64,000 nt of DNA from positions 248,001 to 312,000 of the forward strand of contig JACKJF010000004.1 of assembly GCA_020638095.1 (NCBI GenBank), read 5' to 3'. This document shows positions 10,008 to 18,971 of the stretch, one piece after another. Each line of letters starts with the position of its first letter. The first letter of the stretch is position 1. The position numbers and the translations under genes were made by a program. The notes beneath the pieces are model-generated. The model was not told the origin of the DNA. It did no database searches and worked only from the letters and a program-made list of their open reading frames with translations. This DNA comes from Hyphomicrobiaceae bacterium (GTDB lineage Bacteria > Pseudomonadota > Alphaproteobacteria > Rhizobiales > Devosiaceae).

Positions 10008-12281
10008 ATGGAGAACGACAAGCCATCCAACCCAAGTTCGGACAAGTCTGGCGGAGACCTGATCGAGGAAATGGCGCGGCTGATGGCCCGGGATGCATCC
10101 GGATCGCGGCCTGATCCCGGCATGTCTGCCAACGACGATGCCCAGTCGTCGTGGCGTCCGCAACCGCGAACCGCGGCGCCTGCCATAGCGCTGGAACCAC
10201 GCCCCTCGAGTTCACAAATGACACCACCGCCCGCCAACCTGCGCGCTGAGTCCGATGCTCCGCGCCGCGAACCGACATTTGCGCAGGAAGAGTCCGCGCC
10301 AAGCTGGATGCCGCGCCCGCTCAAGCCTGCTGCAGCTGAAACCCAGCCCGTCGACGTGCCGCGCATGGAGATGCCCGAACCGCGTCGCGAAGAGCCCATG
10401 CCGCGAATCGAAGTGCCCGCGCCGCAGATGGAAGCACCCCGGATGCAGCCACGGCCCGCCGGACCGACCACCCCGCTTTCGTCCGAGGCGCCACGCGAAA
10501 CTCCGCGGCCCCCGGAAGCTTCCGCCCAGCAGTCGTCGCGTTTTGAATTCGATTTCGGGTTTGATCGCTCGGCCGCTCCGGCCCCGAAGCCGCAGCCGGA
10601 ACCGCAACCGCAACAGTCGTCATGGGCACCCTCAACGCCGGCTCCCGCACGCCGGGAACCTCAGGTTCCCGCCCCGCCACCGCCCGCGCCGCGCGTCGCC
10701 CCTCCGTCTCCAGCGCCGGCATCGATGCAGGCCGAAGAAGACGATCCGATCGCCGAACTGATCCGCGCGCAGCTTGCCACCCCGGCCGCGAGCACGCCAC
10801 GGCCGGCGCCAGCGCCGGAGCCGCAGGCACCAATGGCCGCGCCGGCAGCACCCCAACCCGAAACCCCGCAGCAGGACCGCTTCTCGGTTTCGCCGGTGTT
10901 CGGTCTTGGCGGCAAGGTTGCTCCGCGCCAAGCCAAATCGACCTCCGGGTCCGCTGCGCTCGATGAAATTGAAAATCTGATCGGCAATGCCGTTCGGCTC
11001 GATGGTCATGACACGAGCGCCCGCGACGCCGTCGAGGGGCCGCGTCCCGCTGCCCCCATGCCGAACGCTCAACAGCCGCAGCGCCCCATGGCGCAACCTG
11101 CCGCGCCTCAACCCGCCGCACGCCAGGCTCCACGCCCCGCACCACGGCCTGCCGCGATTGAAATCGAAGACAATGTGGCTGCCGCCGAGGCGGCCATCCA
11201 CGCCGCAATGCAGGACGATACCGGCGACGCCTCAGGCCTTCTTCGCGACAATTACGGCGACGACGGCGAGCCGGTTCTGGCCGAGGGCCGTGCACGGGTC
11301 CAGCGTGGCGGATCCCTGCGCCGCTGGCTGGTGCCGGTCGCGGCGCTGGCGCTTCTTGGTGTCGTGGTCTATGGCGTCTATGCCTTCCTGACCGGCGGAT
11401 TTGGCACGCCTTCGGGCGAAGCTCCGCTTATTTCCGCCAGCAACGATCCAAGCAAGGCCGCGCCAGAACCCGGCAGCAACCAGAGCGCCGATCAGTCTGT
11501 GGTTCTTGATGGCCAGAGTGGCGATGCGACCGACGAACGGCTCGTGTCGCGCGACCAGAGCCAGGAAAATGCCGATCCGATCCGGCAGATCATCACGGCC
11601 GAAACCGACGAAAATGGCCTGGCCAATCGCAAGGTCCGCACCGTTACCGTGCGCCCGGATGGCACGATCATTCAGGGCGATGACCAGGTGGCCGGCACCG
11701 AAGAACTCGGGGTCGATCGGCCGAACGTGCCGGCGCTTCCCGAAGGGGCCGTCGACAGCGATCTCGCCAACACGACGGTCGCCTCGCTGACCAACGACGC
11801 GGCAGCTGCCAGCACGACGGAAACGGTTGTAGCTGCGGCCAACCTTGTCGACGTCAATGGATCGAGCGTGCCCTATCCGGCGCCTCGCATCGCCGATCGG
11901 GAGGCTCGGCTCGCCGCCGCGACGCCGGCAACGCCGATTGCCACCGAGCCGGTCGACACTGGTGCAGTTGATCTCGTCGGCAACACGCCGGCCCAACCCA
12001 CTGTGACTCAACCCGTGGCAGCGGCAACGCTCGCGGCCGGCGCATGGGTGCAACTGGCCTCGCAACGGTCGCAAGGGGCGGCCGAGGACACTGCGGCGGT
12101 GCTGACACGCCAGTTCGGCTCGCTGTTCAATGGCCAGCAGTTGCAGATCCAGAAGGCCGATCTTGGCGATCGTGGTACTTTCTACCGCATCATGCTGCCT
12201 GCCTCGTCGCTGACCGATGCCACCAACATCTGCACACGCATCCAGTCCGCCGGGGGCAACTGTTTCCCCAGAAACAACTGA
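10008..12281 (+). CDS. SPOR domain-containing membrane protein
   Basis: A 757-residue protein with three parts. Residues 1 to about 430 are a low-complexity cytoplasmic region very rich in Pro, Ala, Arg and Glu (runs such as MPEPRREEPMPRIEVPAPQ). A single membrane helix lies near residues 441-462 (WLVPVAALALLGVVVYGVY). The periplasmic part ends in a SPOR domain from about residue 678 (GAWVQLASQRSQG to the C-terminus). SPOR domains bind glycan strands lacking stem peptides at division sites, so a role in septal envelope assembly is likely. The cytoplasmic tail has no recognised fold. It follows argS and precedes scpA; nagZ, commonly found at this point in related genomes, is absent. Confidence 0.85.
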   Translation: MENDKPSNPSSDKSGGDLIEEMARLMARDASGSRPDPGMSANDDAQSSWRPQPRTAAPAIALEPRPSSSQMTPPPANLRAESDAPRREPTFAQEESAPSWMPRPLKPAAAETQPVDVPRMEMPEPRREEPMPRIEVPAPQMEAPRMQPRPAGPTTPLSSEAPRETPRPPEASAQQSSRFEFDFGFDRSAAPAPKPQPEPQPQQSSWAPSTPAPARREPQVPAPPPPAPRVAPPSPAPASMQAEEDDPIAELIRAQLATPAASTPRPAPAPEPQAPMAAPAAPQPETPQQDRFSVSPVFGLGGKVAPRQAKSTSGSAALDEIENLIGNAVRLDGHDTSARDAVEGPRPAAPMPNAQQPQRPMAQPAAPQPAARQAPRPAPRPAAIEIEDNVAAAEAAIHAAMQDDTGDASGLLRDNYGDDGEPVLAEGRARVQRGGSLRRWLVPVAALALLGVVVYGVYAFLTGGFGTPSGEAPLISASNDPSKAAPEPGSNQSADQSVVLDGQSGDATDERLVSRDQSQENADPIRQIITAETDENGLANRKVRTVTVRPDGTIIQGDDQVAGTEELGVDRPNVPALPEGAVDSDLANTTVASLTNDAAAASTTETVVAAANLVDVNGSSVPYPAPRIADREARLAAATPATPIATEPVDTGAVDLVGNTPAQPTVTQPVAAATLAAGAWVQLASQRSQGAAEDTAAVLTRQFGSLFNGQQLQIQKADLGDRGTFYRIMLPASSLTDATNICTRIQSAGGNCFPRNN

Positions 12282-12364
12282 TCGGGGCGCACTTTCTCGG
12301 GCCTTTTGCTTGACCGCCTGCCTAGCGAGGTGAAAATGACCTTCAGAGGCAGAGTGCGGGCAAT

Positions 12365-13159
12365 TTGACGGCGACGGGACAGCAGGACTGGTTCGATGCG
12401 GCGGAGGACGAGCGCTCCGACGATGAGGTTCTGCGCGTTGACGTGGATGGATTCGAGGGTCCCCTGGATCTGCTGCTCGATCTTGCCCGCCGGCAGAAAG
12501 TCGACCTCGCGCAGGTCTCGATCCTGGCCCTGGCGGAACAATATCTCGCCTTCATCGAAACCGTTCGCCGCAAGCGGATCGAAATTGCCGCCGACTACCT
12601 CGTCATGGCCGCGTGGCTCGCTTACCTCAAGTCGCGCCTGATGGTGCCCCAGGCTTCCGACGACGAAGAACCGTCCGGCGAAATGATGGCGGCCCTCCTG
12701 CAGTTTCGCCTGAAACGGCTCGAGGCCATGCGCCACGCAGCAGCCCGACTGACGGCCCGTCCGCAACTGGGGACCGATATATTCGCCCGTGGCGCGCCCG
12801 AACCAGTGCTGGTCGAACGGGCCAACCGCTGGCAGGTCACGCTTTACGATCTCCTGCGCGCCTACGGCGACATTCGCGAACGAACGATCCCGGTCGACTA
12901 TTTCCCGGCCAAGCGAACCGTTTGGGGCCTTCAGGACGCACGCGAAATTCTTGAGCGGCTGGTGGGCCATACCGGCGAGTGGATGGCGCTCGATTCCTAC
13001 CTGGCCGACTATCTGGTCTCGCCCGAGGAGCGGGCAACCGTGCTTGCCTCAAGCTTTTCGGCGACGCTCGAACTCGTGCGGGAAGGGCACCTGGAAGTGC
13101 GTCAGTCTTTGACCTTTGGCCCTTTGATGCTAAGGCGGCGCACGGACCGCAACAACTGA
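12365..13159 (+). CDS. scpA: Segregation and condensation protein A
   Basis: Kleisin subunit of the SMC-ScpAB condensin that compacts and segregates the chromosome. The 264-residue protein has the N-terminal family signature DGFEGPLDLLLDLARRQKVD and the helical segment IAADYLVMAAWLAYLKSRL. The C-terminal winged-helix region contains YLVSPEERATVLASSFSATLELVREG. The start is TTG at 12365: no ATG is available in frame before the conserved domain, and AGAGGCAG lies just upstream. scpB follows after 9 bases. Confidence 0.93.
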   Translation: MTATGQQDWFDAAEDERSDDEVLRVDVDGFEGPLDLLLDLARRQKVDLAQVSILALAEQYLAFIETVRRKRIEIAADYLVMAAWLAYLKSRLMVPQASDDEEPSGEMMAALLQFRLKRLEAMRHAAARLTARPQLGTDIFARGAPEPVLVERANRWQVTLYDLLRAYGDIRERTIPVDYFPAKRTVWGLQDAREILERLVGHTGEWMALDSYLADYLVSPEERATVLASSFSATLELVREGHLEVRQSLTFGPLMLRRRTDRNN

Positions 13160-13168
13160 TCGCCGGCC

Positions 13169-13849
13169 ATGACCGAAGAGGAAAATCAGACGGATCGCTC
13201 GGAAATCGCGGCACGCAATCTGCGCGTGCTCGAGGCGCTGCTTTTTGCCTCGGCGACCCCTCTGACGCCGGCGGAACTGGCGCCCTATCTGCCCGAGGAA
13301 ACCGACGTTTCCGGCGCTCTCGCAACGCTTCAGGGCCTTTATGCGGGCAGGGGCGTGTCGCTCGTCAAGCGGGGCGAAGGCTGGGCCTTCCGTACGGCTG
13401 AAGACCTCAACTTTCTGTTGCGCCGCGACGAAGTGATCGAGCGGCCGCTGACGCGGGCCGCCCTCGAGACACTCGCCATCATTGCCTACCATCAGCCCGT
13501 CACCCGTGCCGAGATCGAAGAAATTCGCGGCGTCAGCAGCGACAAGGGCACCCTGGACCGGCTCATGGAGGCCAACTGGATCCGCATGCGGGGCCGGCGC
13601 CGCACGCCCGGCCGGCCGGTGACCTACGGCACGACCGATGCCTTTCTTGACCAGTTCGGCCTTGAGGGACTGGCGGACCTTCCGGGTCTTGAGGAACTCA
13701 AGGGTGCCGGGCTGCTTTCTGGCCGGCTCCCGCCCGATCTCCAGATTCCCTTGCCGTTCGATGGTGCCCTGCGCGACGACGAGGACCCGCTTGACGGCGA
13801 TGAGGACGAGGACGACATGGACGACCTCGGCGTTTCCGGCGACCAATGA
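13169..13849 (+). CDS. scpB: Segregation and condensation protein B
   Basis: Winged-helix partner of ScpA in the SMC complex. In the 226-residue protein two winged-helix domains are seen (ARNLRVLEALLFASATPLT and TRAALETLAIIAYHQPVTR). The strongly conserved GRRRTPGRPVTYGTTDAFL is followed by an acidic tail ending DEDEDDMDDLGVSGDQ. The stop codon overlaps the start of the next gene (ATGA), so translational coupling is likely. Confidence 0.94.
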   Translation: MTEEENQTDRSEIAARNLRVLEALLFASATPLTPAELAPYLPEETDVSGALATLQGLYAGRGVSLVKRGEGWAFRTAEDLNFLLRRDEVIERPLTRAALETLAIIAYHQPVTRAEIEEIRGVSSDKGTLDRLMEANWIRMRGRRRTPGRPVTYGTTDAFLDQFGLEGLADLPGLEELKGAGLLSGRLPPDLQIPLPFDGALRDDEDPLDGDEDEDDMDDLGVSGDQ

Positions 13850-14970
13850 GCGACCTCCTTCCGCAAAAAAAGCGGCCCTCGTCGCCGGATCAGCCATGGG
13901 GCGCGCGTGGTACCGCAAGTGTGAGTTTTGCCTCGGCGCTGGTTTTCCGCGACGTCACCGTGCGCATCGACGGCCATCTCATTCTCGACCAGCTGAGTTT
14001 CGATCTGCGCCCCGGCGAAGTCGTCTGCCTGCTCGGTGAAAGCGGCTCTGGCAAATCGACCGTTCTGCGGGTCGCGGCGGGTCTTCAATCGGTCAGCGGC
14101 GGCGAAGTCAGGGTCAATGACGTTCTGATGTCTGCTCCCGGCATTCACATGCCGCCGCAAAAGCGCGGCGTCGGCCTGATGTTTCAGGATTTTGCCCTGT
14201 TTCCGCACATGACCTTGCTGCAGAACACCATGTTCGGGCTTGCCGACCTTCCGAAAAAAGATGCGATCCAGCGCGCCGTGGCGGCGCTGGCGCGCGTGGG
14301 TCTCGACCACCGGCAAAACGACTACCCGCACACCCTGTCGGGCGGCCAACAGCAGCGCCTCGCGCTGGCGCGATCGATTGCTCCGCGTCCGGGTATTCTG
14401 ATGCTCGATGAACCCTTTTCGAGCCTGGATGCCCGCCTGCGCGAGACGGTCCGGTCCGAGGCCCTGGCGATATTGCGCGAGACCCGCGCGACGACCCTGA
14501 TCGTCACCCACGACCCGGAGGAAGCAATGGTTCTTGCCGACCGGATCGCATTGTTGCGTGACGGCAGGATTATCCAGATCGACGATGGCGCGCGGCTCTA
14601 TGAGTCCCCGGTCGATCTCGGCGCGGCAAGGTTCCTGTCGCCCTTGGCCGAAATTGCAGCGACGGTGCACAACCAGAAGGCAGAGACACCGCTTGGAATC
14701 GTCAATGCGCCCGGCCGGCCCGACGGGGCGGAAGTCATTGTCGCCATTCGCCCAACGGGTGCCCTGACGCTGTCGCACGGCGCTGGCGGTGTGCCGGGCC
14801 GGGTGGTGGCCAAGCGTGAAGCTCTCGGCACCGACCTTCTCGAAGTCGCGGTCGCCGGCATCGACACGCCCATCCACTTGCGCCGGCCATCCGACCCCAA
14901 TCTCGGGCGCGGAAATGACGTTTCGCTCGGACTAAACGCCGAACACGTTCTTGTTTTTGACCCAATTTGA
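13846..14970 (+). CDS. Orphan ABC transporter ATP-binding protein (FbpC/PotA-like)
   Basis: Nucleotide-binding subunit of an importer-type ABC transporter, 374 residues. Walker A is GESGSGKST (residues 64-72), the Q-loop is in MFQDFALFPHM, the signature is LSGGQQQRLALARS and Walker B is ILMLDEP. The H-loop is VTHDPEEA. A C-terminal TOBE-like region (about 280-374) is typical of the iron, polyamine and sugar (CUT1) importer ATPases. No permease or binding protein is encoded nearby, so the substrate and partners are unknown. The gene is coupled to scpB by a 4-base overlap and sits where tatA normally follows scpB directly. Confidence 0.85.
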   Translation: MSDLLPQKKRPSSPDQPWGARGTASVSFASALVFRDVTVRIDGHLILDQLSFDLRPGEVVCLLGESGSGKSTVLRVAAGLQSVSGGEVRVNDVLMSAPGIHMPPQKRGVGLMFQDFALFPHMTLLQNTMFGLADLPKKDAIQRAVAALARVGLDHRQNDYPHTLSGGQQQRLALARSIAPRPGILMLDEPFSSLDARLRETVRSEALAILRETRATTLIVTHDPEEAMVLADRIALLRDGRIIQIDDGARLYESPVDLGAARFLSPLAEIAATVHNQKAETPLGIVNAPGRPDGAEVIVAIRPTGALTLSHGAGGVPGRVVAKREALGTDLLEVAVAGIDTPIHLRRPSDPNLGRGNDVSLGLNAEHVLVFDPI

Positions 14971-15029
14971 CAATAACTGTGGGGCCTGACTAAGCCGGGC
15001 CGAATGACGGCCCGAAGCGGAGGTGCGTA

Positions 15030-15215
15030 ATGAATCCGGGTTTTTGGGGTATCGTGGTGATCGTGGTTGCGGTCATCGTACTGTTCGGACGCGGCAAGGT
15101 CGCGGGAATGATGGGCGAGTTCGGCGCCGGCATCAAAGCCTTTCAGCGTGGCATGAAGGACGAAGAACAGTCTCAGATTTCCGAGCAAAAAGACAAAAAC
15201 ACCACCGACGCCTGA
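15030..15215 (+). CDS. tatA: Twin-arginine translocase subunit TatA
   Basis: Small pore-forming subunit of the Tat protein export system. The 61-residue protein has one N-terminal membrane helix (FWGIVVIVVAVIVLFG, residues 5-20), the hinge FGRGKVAGMMGEFG, an amphipathic helix and a charged tail. CGGAGGTGCG precedes the ATG. It heads a tatABC group, with tatB starting 24 bases later. Confidence 0.93.
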   Translation: MNPGFWGIVVIVVAVIVLFGRGKVAGMMGEFGAGIKAFQRGMKDEEQSQISEQKDKNTTDA

Positions 15216-15239
15216 TCGGCATCGCCTGGGAGTGATGCG

Positions 15240-15926
15240 ATGCTGAGCATCGGCTGGTCCGAAATGCTGGTCATCGCGGCGGTCGCCCTGATCGTCGTGG
15301 GGCCGAAGGATTTGCCCGGCATGCTGCGCCAGCTGGGGCGCATGATGGGCACCGTGCGCCGCATGGGCAACGAGTTCCGGGCCGAGATCAACAAAGCCGT
15401 CGCCGTCGATGAAATCACCGATATCCGGAAGTCGATCAGCCAGCCGCTCCTGAACGCGCGACAGGACATTGAACGCGAATTCAATCGCATTGGCCGCGAC
15501 GGCAAGGTCGAGCCCACGGGCAAGATTGTGCCAAAGGACCCGAAATCGGAGTCCGTTTACGACGAGATCACCGCGGCCATCGCGCCACCGGGAAAGTTGA
15601 ACGGCTCGACGCCATCAATTGCGGCCGAAGCCGCTCCGCCTGCCGAATCCAAACCCGCGAAAAAGCCGTCCGCGCGCCGCACGTCGTCCAAGACCGCGCC
15701 CGCCGCGAAACCGGTCGAGACCGCCAAAGCCGCTAGCGAAAAGAAGCCCTCCAGCAGAAGTGTTGCGACGCCCAAAGCCAGCAAGTCGCCGTCAGCGAAG
15801 CCAACCTCCAGCAAGTCCGCCGCGCCGAAAGCTGCGGCGGCTGAGCCGAAAACGCCCGCCGCCCGCAAAAGTGCAGCGGCTCGCAAATCACCGGCGGCTG
15901 AAGATCCCGCAAAGGCCGGGCAATGA
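15240..15926 (+). CDS. tatB: Twin-arginine translocase subunit TatB
   Basis: Receptor component of the Tat translocase, which binds twin-arginine signal peptides together with TatC. The 228-residue protein has an N-terminal membrane helix (MLVIAAVALIVVGPKDLPGMLRQ) with the TatB-type GPKDLP hinge. An amphipathic helix follows, and then a long Lys/Ala/Pro/Ser-rich tail (residues about 120-228) of low complexity. The tail composition is common in alphaproteobacterial TatB. The end overlaps tatC by 4 bases. Confidence 0.93.
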   Translation: MLSIGWSEMLVIAAVALIVVGPKDLPGMLRQLGRMMGTVRRMGNEFRAEINKAVAVDEITDIRKSISQPLLNARQDIEREFNRIGRDGKVEPTGKIVPKDPKSESVYDEITAAIAPPGKLNGSTPSIAAEAAPPAESKPAKKPSARRTSSKTAPAAKPVETAKAASEKKPSSRSVATPKASKSPSAKPTSSKSAAPKAAAAEPKTPAARKSAAARKSPAAEDPAKAGQ

Positions 15927-16744
15927 ACGACGCCAAACAGATCGATGACAAAAGCGGCGCGCCCGCCGACGAGCTTGCGGGCACCGAGGCGACCCTTATC
16001 GAACATCTGACCGAGCTGCGCCGGCGCCTGATCTATTCGGTGATCGCTATTGCCGTGCTGTTCGTCTTCTGTTTTCTGATTTCGGACTGGCTGTTCGATT
16101 TTCTGCTTCAGCCATTTGAATGGGCTGCCGGCGATATCGGCGACGTCAAGCTCATCTACACGGCCCCGCAGGAATTCTTCTTCACCAAGCTCACGCTGTC
16201 GCTTTTCGGCGCGATATTCCTCGCCTTTCCGGTGGTTGCCTCGCAGATCTACGCCTTCGTCGCCCCTGGTCTCTACAAGCGTGAACGCAAGGCATTCTTG
16301 CCGTACCTGATTGCGACACCGGTCTTTTTCGTCATCGGTGCGGCGGTGATGTTTTATGGCGTGATGCCGCTGGCTTTGAGATTTTTCATGTCGATGCAGG
16401 GCGGCGGCGGCGAAAGCGCCACAATTGAAATGCTGCCGCGCGTCAGCGAATATCTCAGCCTCATCATGACCCTGGTTCTGGCCTTCGGCATCTGCTTCCA
16501 GCTGCCGGTAGTTCTGACGCTGCTGGCGCGCATAGAGCTGATTTCGTCTGACAACCTCAAGAGCTGGCGCAAGTACGCCATCGTTCTTGTCCTGACCGCA
16601 GCCGCATTTCTCACCCCGCCGGATCCGATTTCGCAACTGGGGCTTGCTCTGCCCATGCTCCTCCTCTACGAACTCTCCATCCTTTCGGTGCGTTGGGTAG
16701 AGCGGTCTCGCAAGCCGGTTCCTGAAACCGCACCTTCCGAATAG
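15923..16744 (+). CDS. tatC: Sec-independent protein translocase TatC
   Basis: Polytopic core of the twin-arginine translocase. The 273-residue protein has six predicted membrane helices and the family N-terminal signature [16 protein letters not shown], whose conserved Glu and Arg contact the signal peptide. [19 protein letters not shown] and the motif [15 protein letters not shown] [14 protein letters not shown] are also present. It is translationally coupled to tatB and is followed by serS after a 49-base gap. Confidence 0.96.
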   Translation: MNDAKQIDDKSGAPADELAGTEATLIEHLTELRRRLIYSVIAIAVLFVFCFLISDWLFDFLLQPFEWAAGDIGDVKLIYTAPQEFFFTKLTLSLFGAIFLAFPVVASQIYAFVAPGLYKRERKAFLPYLIATPVFFVIGAAVMFYGVMPLALRFFMSMQGGGGESATIEMLPRVSEYLSLIMTLVLAFGICFQLPVVLTLLARIELISSDNLKSWRKYAIVLVLTAAAFLTPPDPISQLGLALPMLLLYELSILSVRWVERSRKPVPETAPSE

Positions 16745-16793
16745 GACAATCGTCCATCCTTTGCGGGGACCGGCCGGAGCGCCGGGCACATCA

Positions 16794-18065
16794 ATGTTCG
16801 ACATCAAATGGATTCGCGCCAACGCCGAGCTGTTCGATAGCAGCCTGAAGCGCCGGGGCCAGCCGCCCGCGTCTGCCGATCTCATCGCGCTCGACGACGC
16901 CCGCAAGGCCAAGGTGACGGCCATGAACGAGGCCCAGGAGAAGCGCAATGCGCTCTCCAAACAGATCGGACAGGCCAAGGCTGCGGGTGACAATGCTCGC
17001 GCCGAATCTATCATGGCGGAAGTCGGGGCACTAAAGTCGGCGGTGCAGGAATTCGAGGAAGCCGAACGCACCCTGACCGACGAACTCAACACGAAGCTGT
17101 CGTTTCTCCCGAACCTCCTGCATCCTGAGGTGCCCGACGGGACGAGCGAAAACGAAAATGTCACGATCAGGACCCACCTTGAACCGAAGACCTTCTCGTT
17201 CAAACCCAAAGAGCACTACGAGATCGGCGAGACACTCGGACTGATGGACTTCGAAGCCGCGGCCCGAATCGCCGGATCGCGATTCGTCGTGTTGCGCGGG
17301 CAGATGGCCCGTCTCGAACGTGCGCTCGGCCAGTTCATGCTCGATCTGCACACGCGCGAGCACGGCTTCACCGAAGTGTCGGCGCCGCTGCTCGTCCGCT
17401 CGGAGGCCCTGTTCGGCACCGGACAGCTACCAAAGTTTTCGGAAGAAGCCTTTGAAACGACGGACGGGCGCTGGCTGATCCCGACCTCCGAGGTTTCCCT
17501 CACCAATCTGGTGCGCGAACAGATTCTCTCAGGCGAGGACCTGCCGCTTCGTTTCACCTCCCTCACGCCGTGCTTCCGCTCCGAGGCCGGTTCGGCCGGC
17601 CGTGACACACGTGGCATGCTGCGCCAGCATCAGTTTGCCAAGGTCGAGATGGTGGTCGTCACCACGCCCGACCGGTCAGAGGAAGAACAGCACCACATGC
17701 TCGGCTGCGCGGAAGCGGTTCTCAGGAAACTCGAAATTCCCTATCGCGTCGTGGCCCTGTGCAGTGGCGACATGGGTGCATCCATGCAGCGCACCTACGA
17801 TATCGAAGCCTGGCTGCCGGGCCAGAACGCCTATCGCGAGATCTCTTCGGTCTCCATGGCCGGCGATTTCCAGGCGCGCCGCATGAACACGCGGTACCGC
17901 AACGGCGAGGGCAAACTCGACTTTGTCCACACGCTGAACGGATCTGGCATTGCTGTTGGCCGCGCGCTCATCGCGCTCGTTGAAAACTACCAGAACGAGG
18001 ATGGCTCCGTAACGATTCCGGAGGCGTTGCGGCCCTTCATGGGCGGCCTGGAGCGCATCGGATAG
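16794..18065 (+). CDS. serS: Serine--tRNA ligase
   Basis: Class II synthetase that charges tRNA-Ser and tRNA-Sec. The 423-residue protein has the N-terminal tRNA-binding coiled coil (about 25-110, with [19 protein letters not shown]). Class II motif 2 is seen as [15 protein letters not shown] with LRQHQF, and motif 3 as [18 protein letters not shown]. The start ATG 16794 ([12 protein letters not shown]) matches the family. One of its substrates, tRNA-Ser(UGA), is encoded in this window at 42742. Confidence 0.97.
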   Translation: MFDIKWIRANAELFDSSLKRRGQPPASADLIALDDARKAKVTAMNEAQEKRNALSKQIGQAKAAGDNARAESIMAEVGALKSAVQEFEEAERTLTDELNTKLSFLPNLLHPEVPDGTSENENVTIRTHLEPKTFSFKPKEHYEIGETLGLMDFEAAARIAGSRFVVLRGQMARLERALGQFMLDLHTREHGFTEVSAPLLVRSEALFGTGQLPKFSEEAFETTDGRWLIPTSEVSLTNLVREQILSGEDLPLRFTSLTPCFRSEAGSAGRDTRGMLRQHQFAKVEMVVVTTPDRSEEEQHHMLGCAEAVLRKLEIPYRVVALCSGDMGASMQRTYDIEAWLPGQNAYREISSVSMAGDFQARRMNTRYRNGEGKLDFVHTLNGSGIAVGRALIALVENYQNEDGSVTIPEALRPFMGGLERIG

Positions 18066-18068
18066 TCC

Positions 18069-18842
18069 ATGCACGCCAATCCCCGCATTCTTCTGACCAA
18101 CGACGACGGCATCGACGCCGAAGGCATCAAGGTTCTTGAACGCGTCGCCCGGCATCTCAGCGACGATGTCTGGATCGTTGCACCCGCTGCCAACCAGAGC
18201 GGGGCGGGACACCGCTTCACGCTTGGCCACGAGCTTTCCGCAGAACAGCGCGACGAACGCACGTTTGCCGTGACCGGAACGCCGGCCGACTGCGCCGTCG
18301 TCGGCTGCACCCACTTTGCCGCAGACCGCAAGGTCGACATCGTCCTCTCCGGCATCAATCACGGCCAGAATCTCGGCGACATCATTCATTGTTCCGGCAC
18401 GGCGGCCGGTGCGCGGGAAGGGGCCTTGCAGGGCGCCATCGGCATCGCCCTCAGTCAGGCGGTCGATTACGAAAACGAACTTCCCATCGATTTCGCGGTC
18501 TCCGAAGCGCACGCGCTCGAAACCATTCGGTCCATTCTGGCGTTTGCCACACCGGGCGACGTCTATTTCAACGTCAACTTCCCGTTCGGGTCTGCCGACA
18601 CCGCGACCGGGCCCCGGGTCGTTCCGCACGAACGGTTCTCCCGCTCACTCTTCAAGCACTATCCGAGCCGCAACGGCGGCAAGTTCTACATCACCATTCC
18701 CGACCCACCGGGCCGGGTGTCAGAGGCGGCCGATTTTCACGCCCTGACCTATGACCGGGCCATTACGGTCACGCCCTTGTCCCTTCGCCAATACGACGAA
18801 GACGCCATCGCGGAACTCAGCCGGCACCTCGCCAACAGCTAG
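18069..18842 (+). CDS. surE: 5'/3'-nucleotidase SurE
   Basis: Divalent-metal survival protein that dephosphorylates nucleoside monophosphates. The 257-residue protein begins ILLTNDDGIDAEGI, carrying the adjacent Asp residues that bind metal. It also has APAANQSGAGH, VTGTPADCAVVG and VLSGINHGQNLG, the complete SurE motif set. It starts 3 bases after serS. In many related genomes pcm (protein-L-isoaspartate methyltransferase) follows surE; here it is missing. Confidence 0.96.
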   Translation: MHANPRILLTNDDGIDAEGIKVLERVARHLSDDVWIVAPAANQSGAGHRFTLGHELSAEQRDERTFAVTGTPADCAVVGCTHFAADRKVDIVLSGINHGQNLGDIIHCSGTAAGAREGALQGAIGIALSQAVDYENELPIDFAVSEAHALETIRSILAFATPGDVYFNVNFPFGSADTATGPRVVPHERFSRSLFKHYPSRNGGKFYITIPDPPGRVSEAADFHALTYDRAITVTPLSLRQYDEDAIAELSRHLANS

Positions 18843-18867
18843 GCATCTTTGCACACCACCTATGGTG

Positions 18868-18889
18868 AACGCCGGGTTTCCGGCGTTTT
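18868..18889 (+). terminator. Rho-independent terminator after surE
   Basis: An 8-bp stem (AACGCCGG at 18868-18875, CCGGCGTT at 18880-18887) with a GTTT loop runs into TTTT. It lies 25 bases past surE and before the nlpD-like gene, so the latter probably has its own promoter in the 80 bases that follow. Confidence 0.7.
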
Positions 18890-18971
18890 GCAGCTTTTAT
18901 TGGCCTTAAGCTGACATTTACCAAGATCGGCTAGTCTCGGGAGCAGTGTTGTATTGAGTACGAGTAGTCCC

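Noticed and set aside
10008-11300. Tandem repeats or a phase-variable tract in the Pro/Ala/Glu-rich part of the SPOR gene
   Set aside because: The composition is biased but I could not find exact tandem units at DNA level.
15557-17209. A 550-codon open frame on the minus strand opposite tatB, tatC and serS
   Set aside because: It runs antisense to three well-identified genes and has low-complexity composition with no motif.
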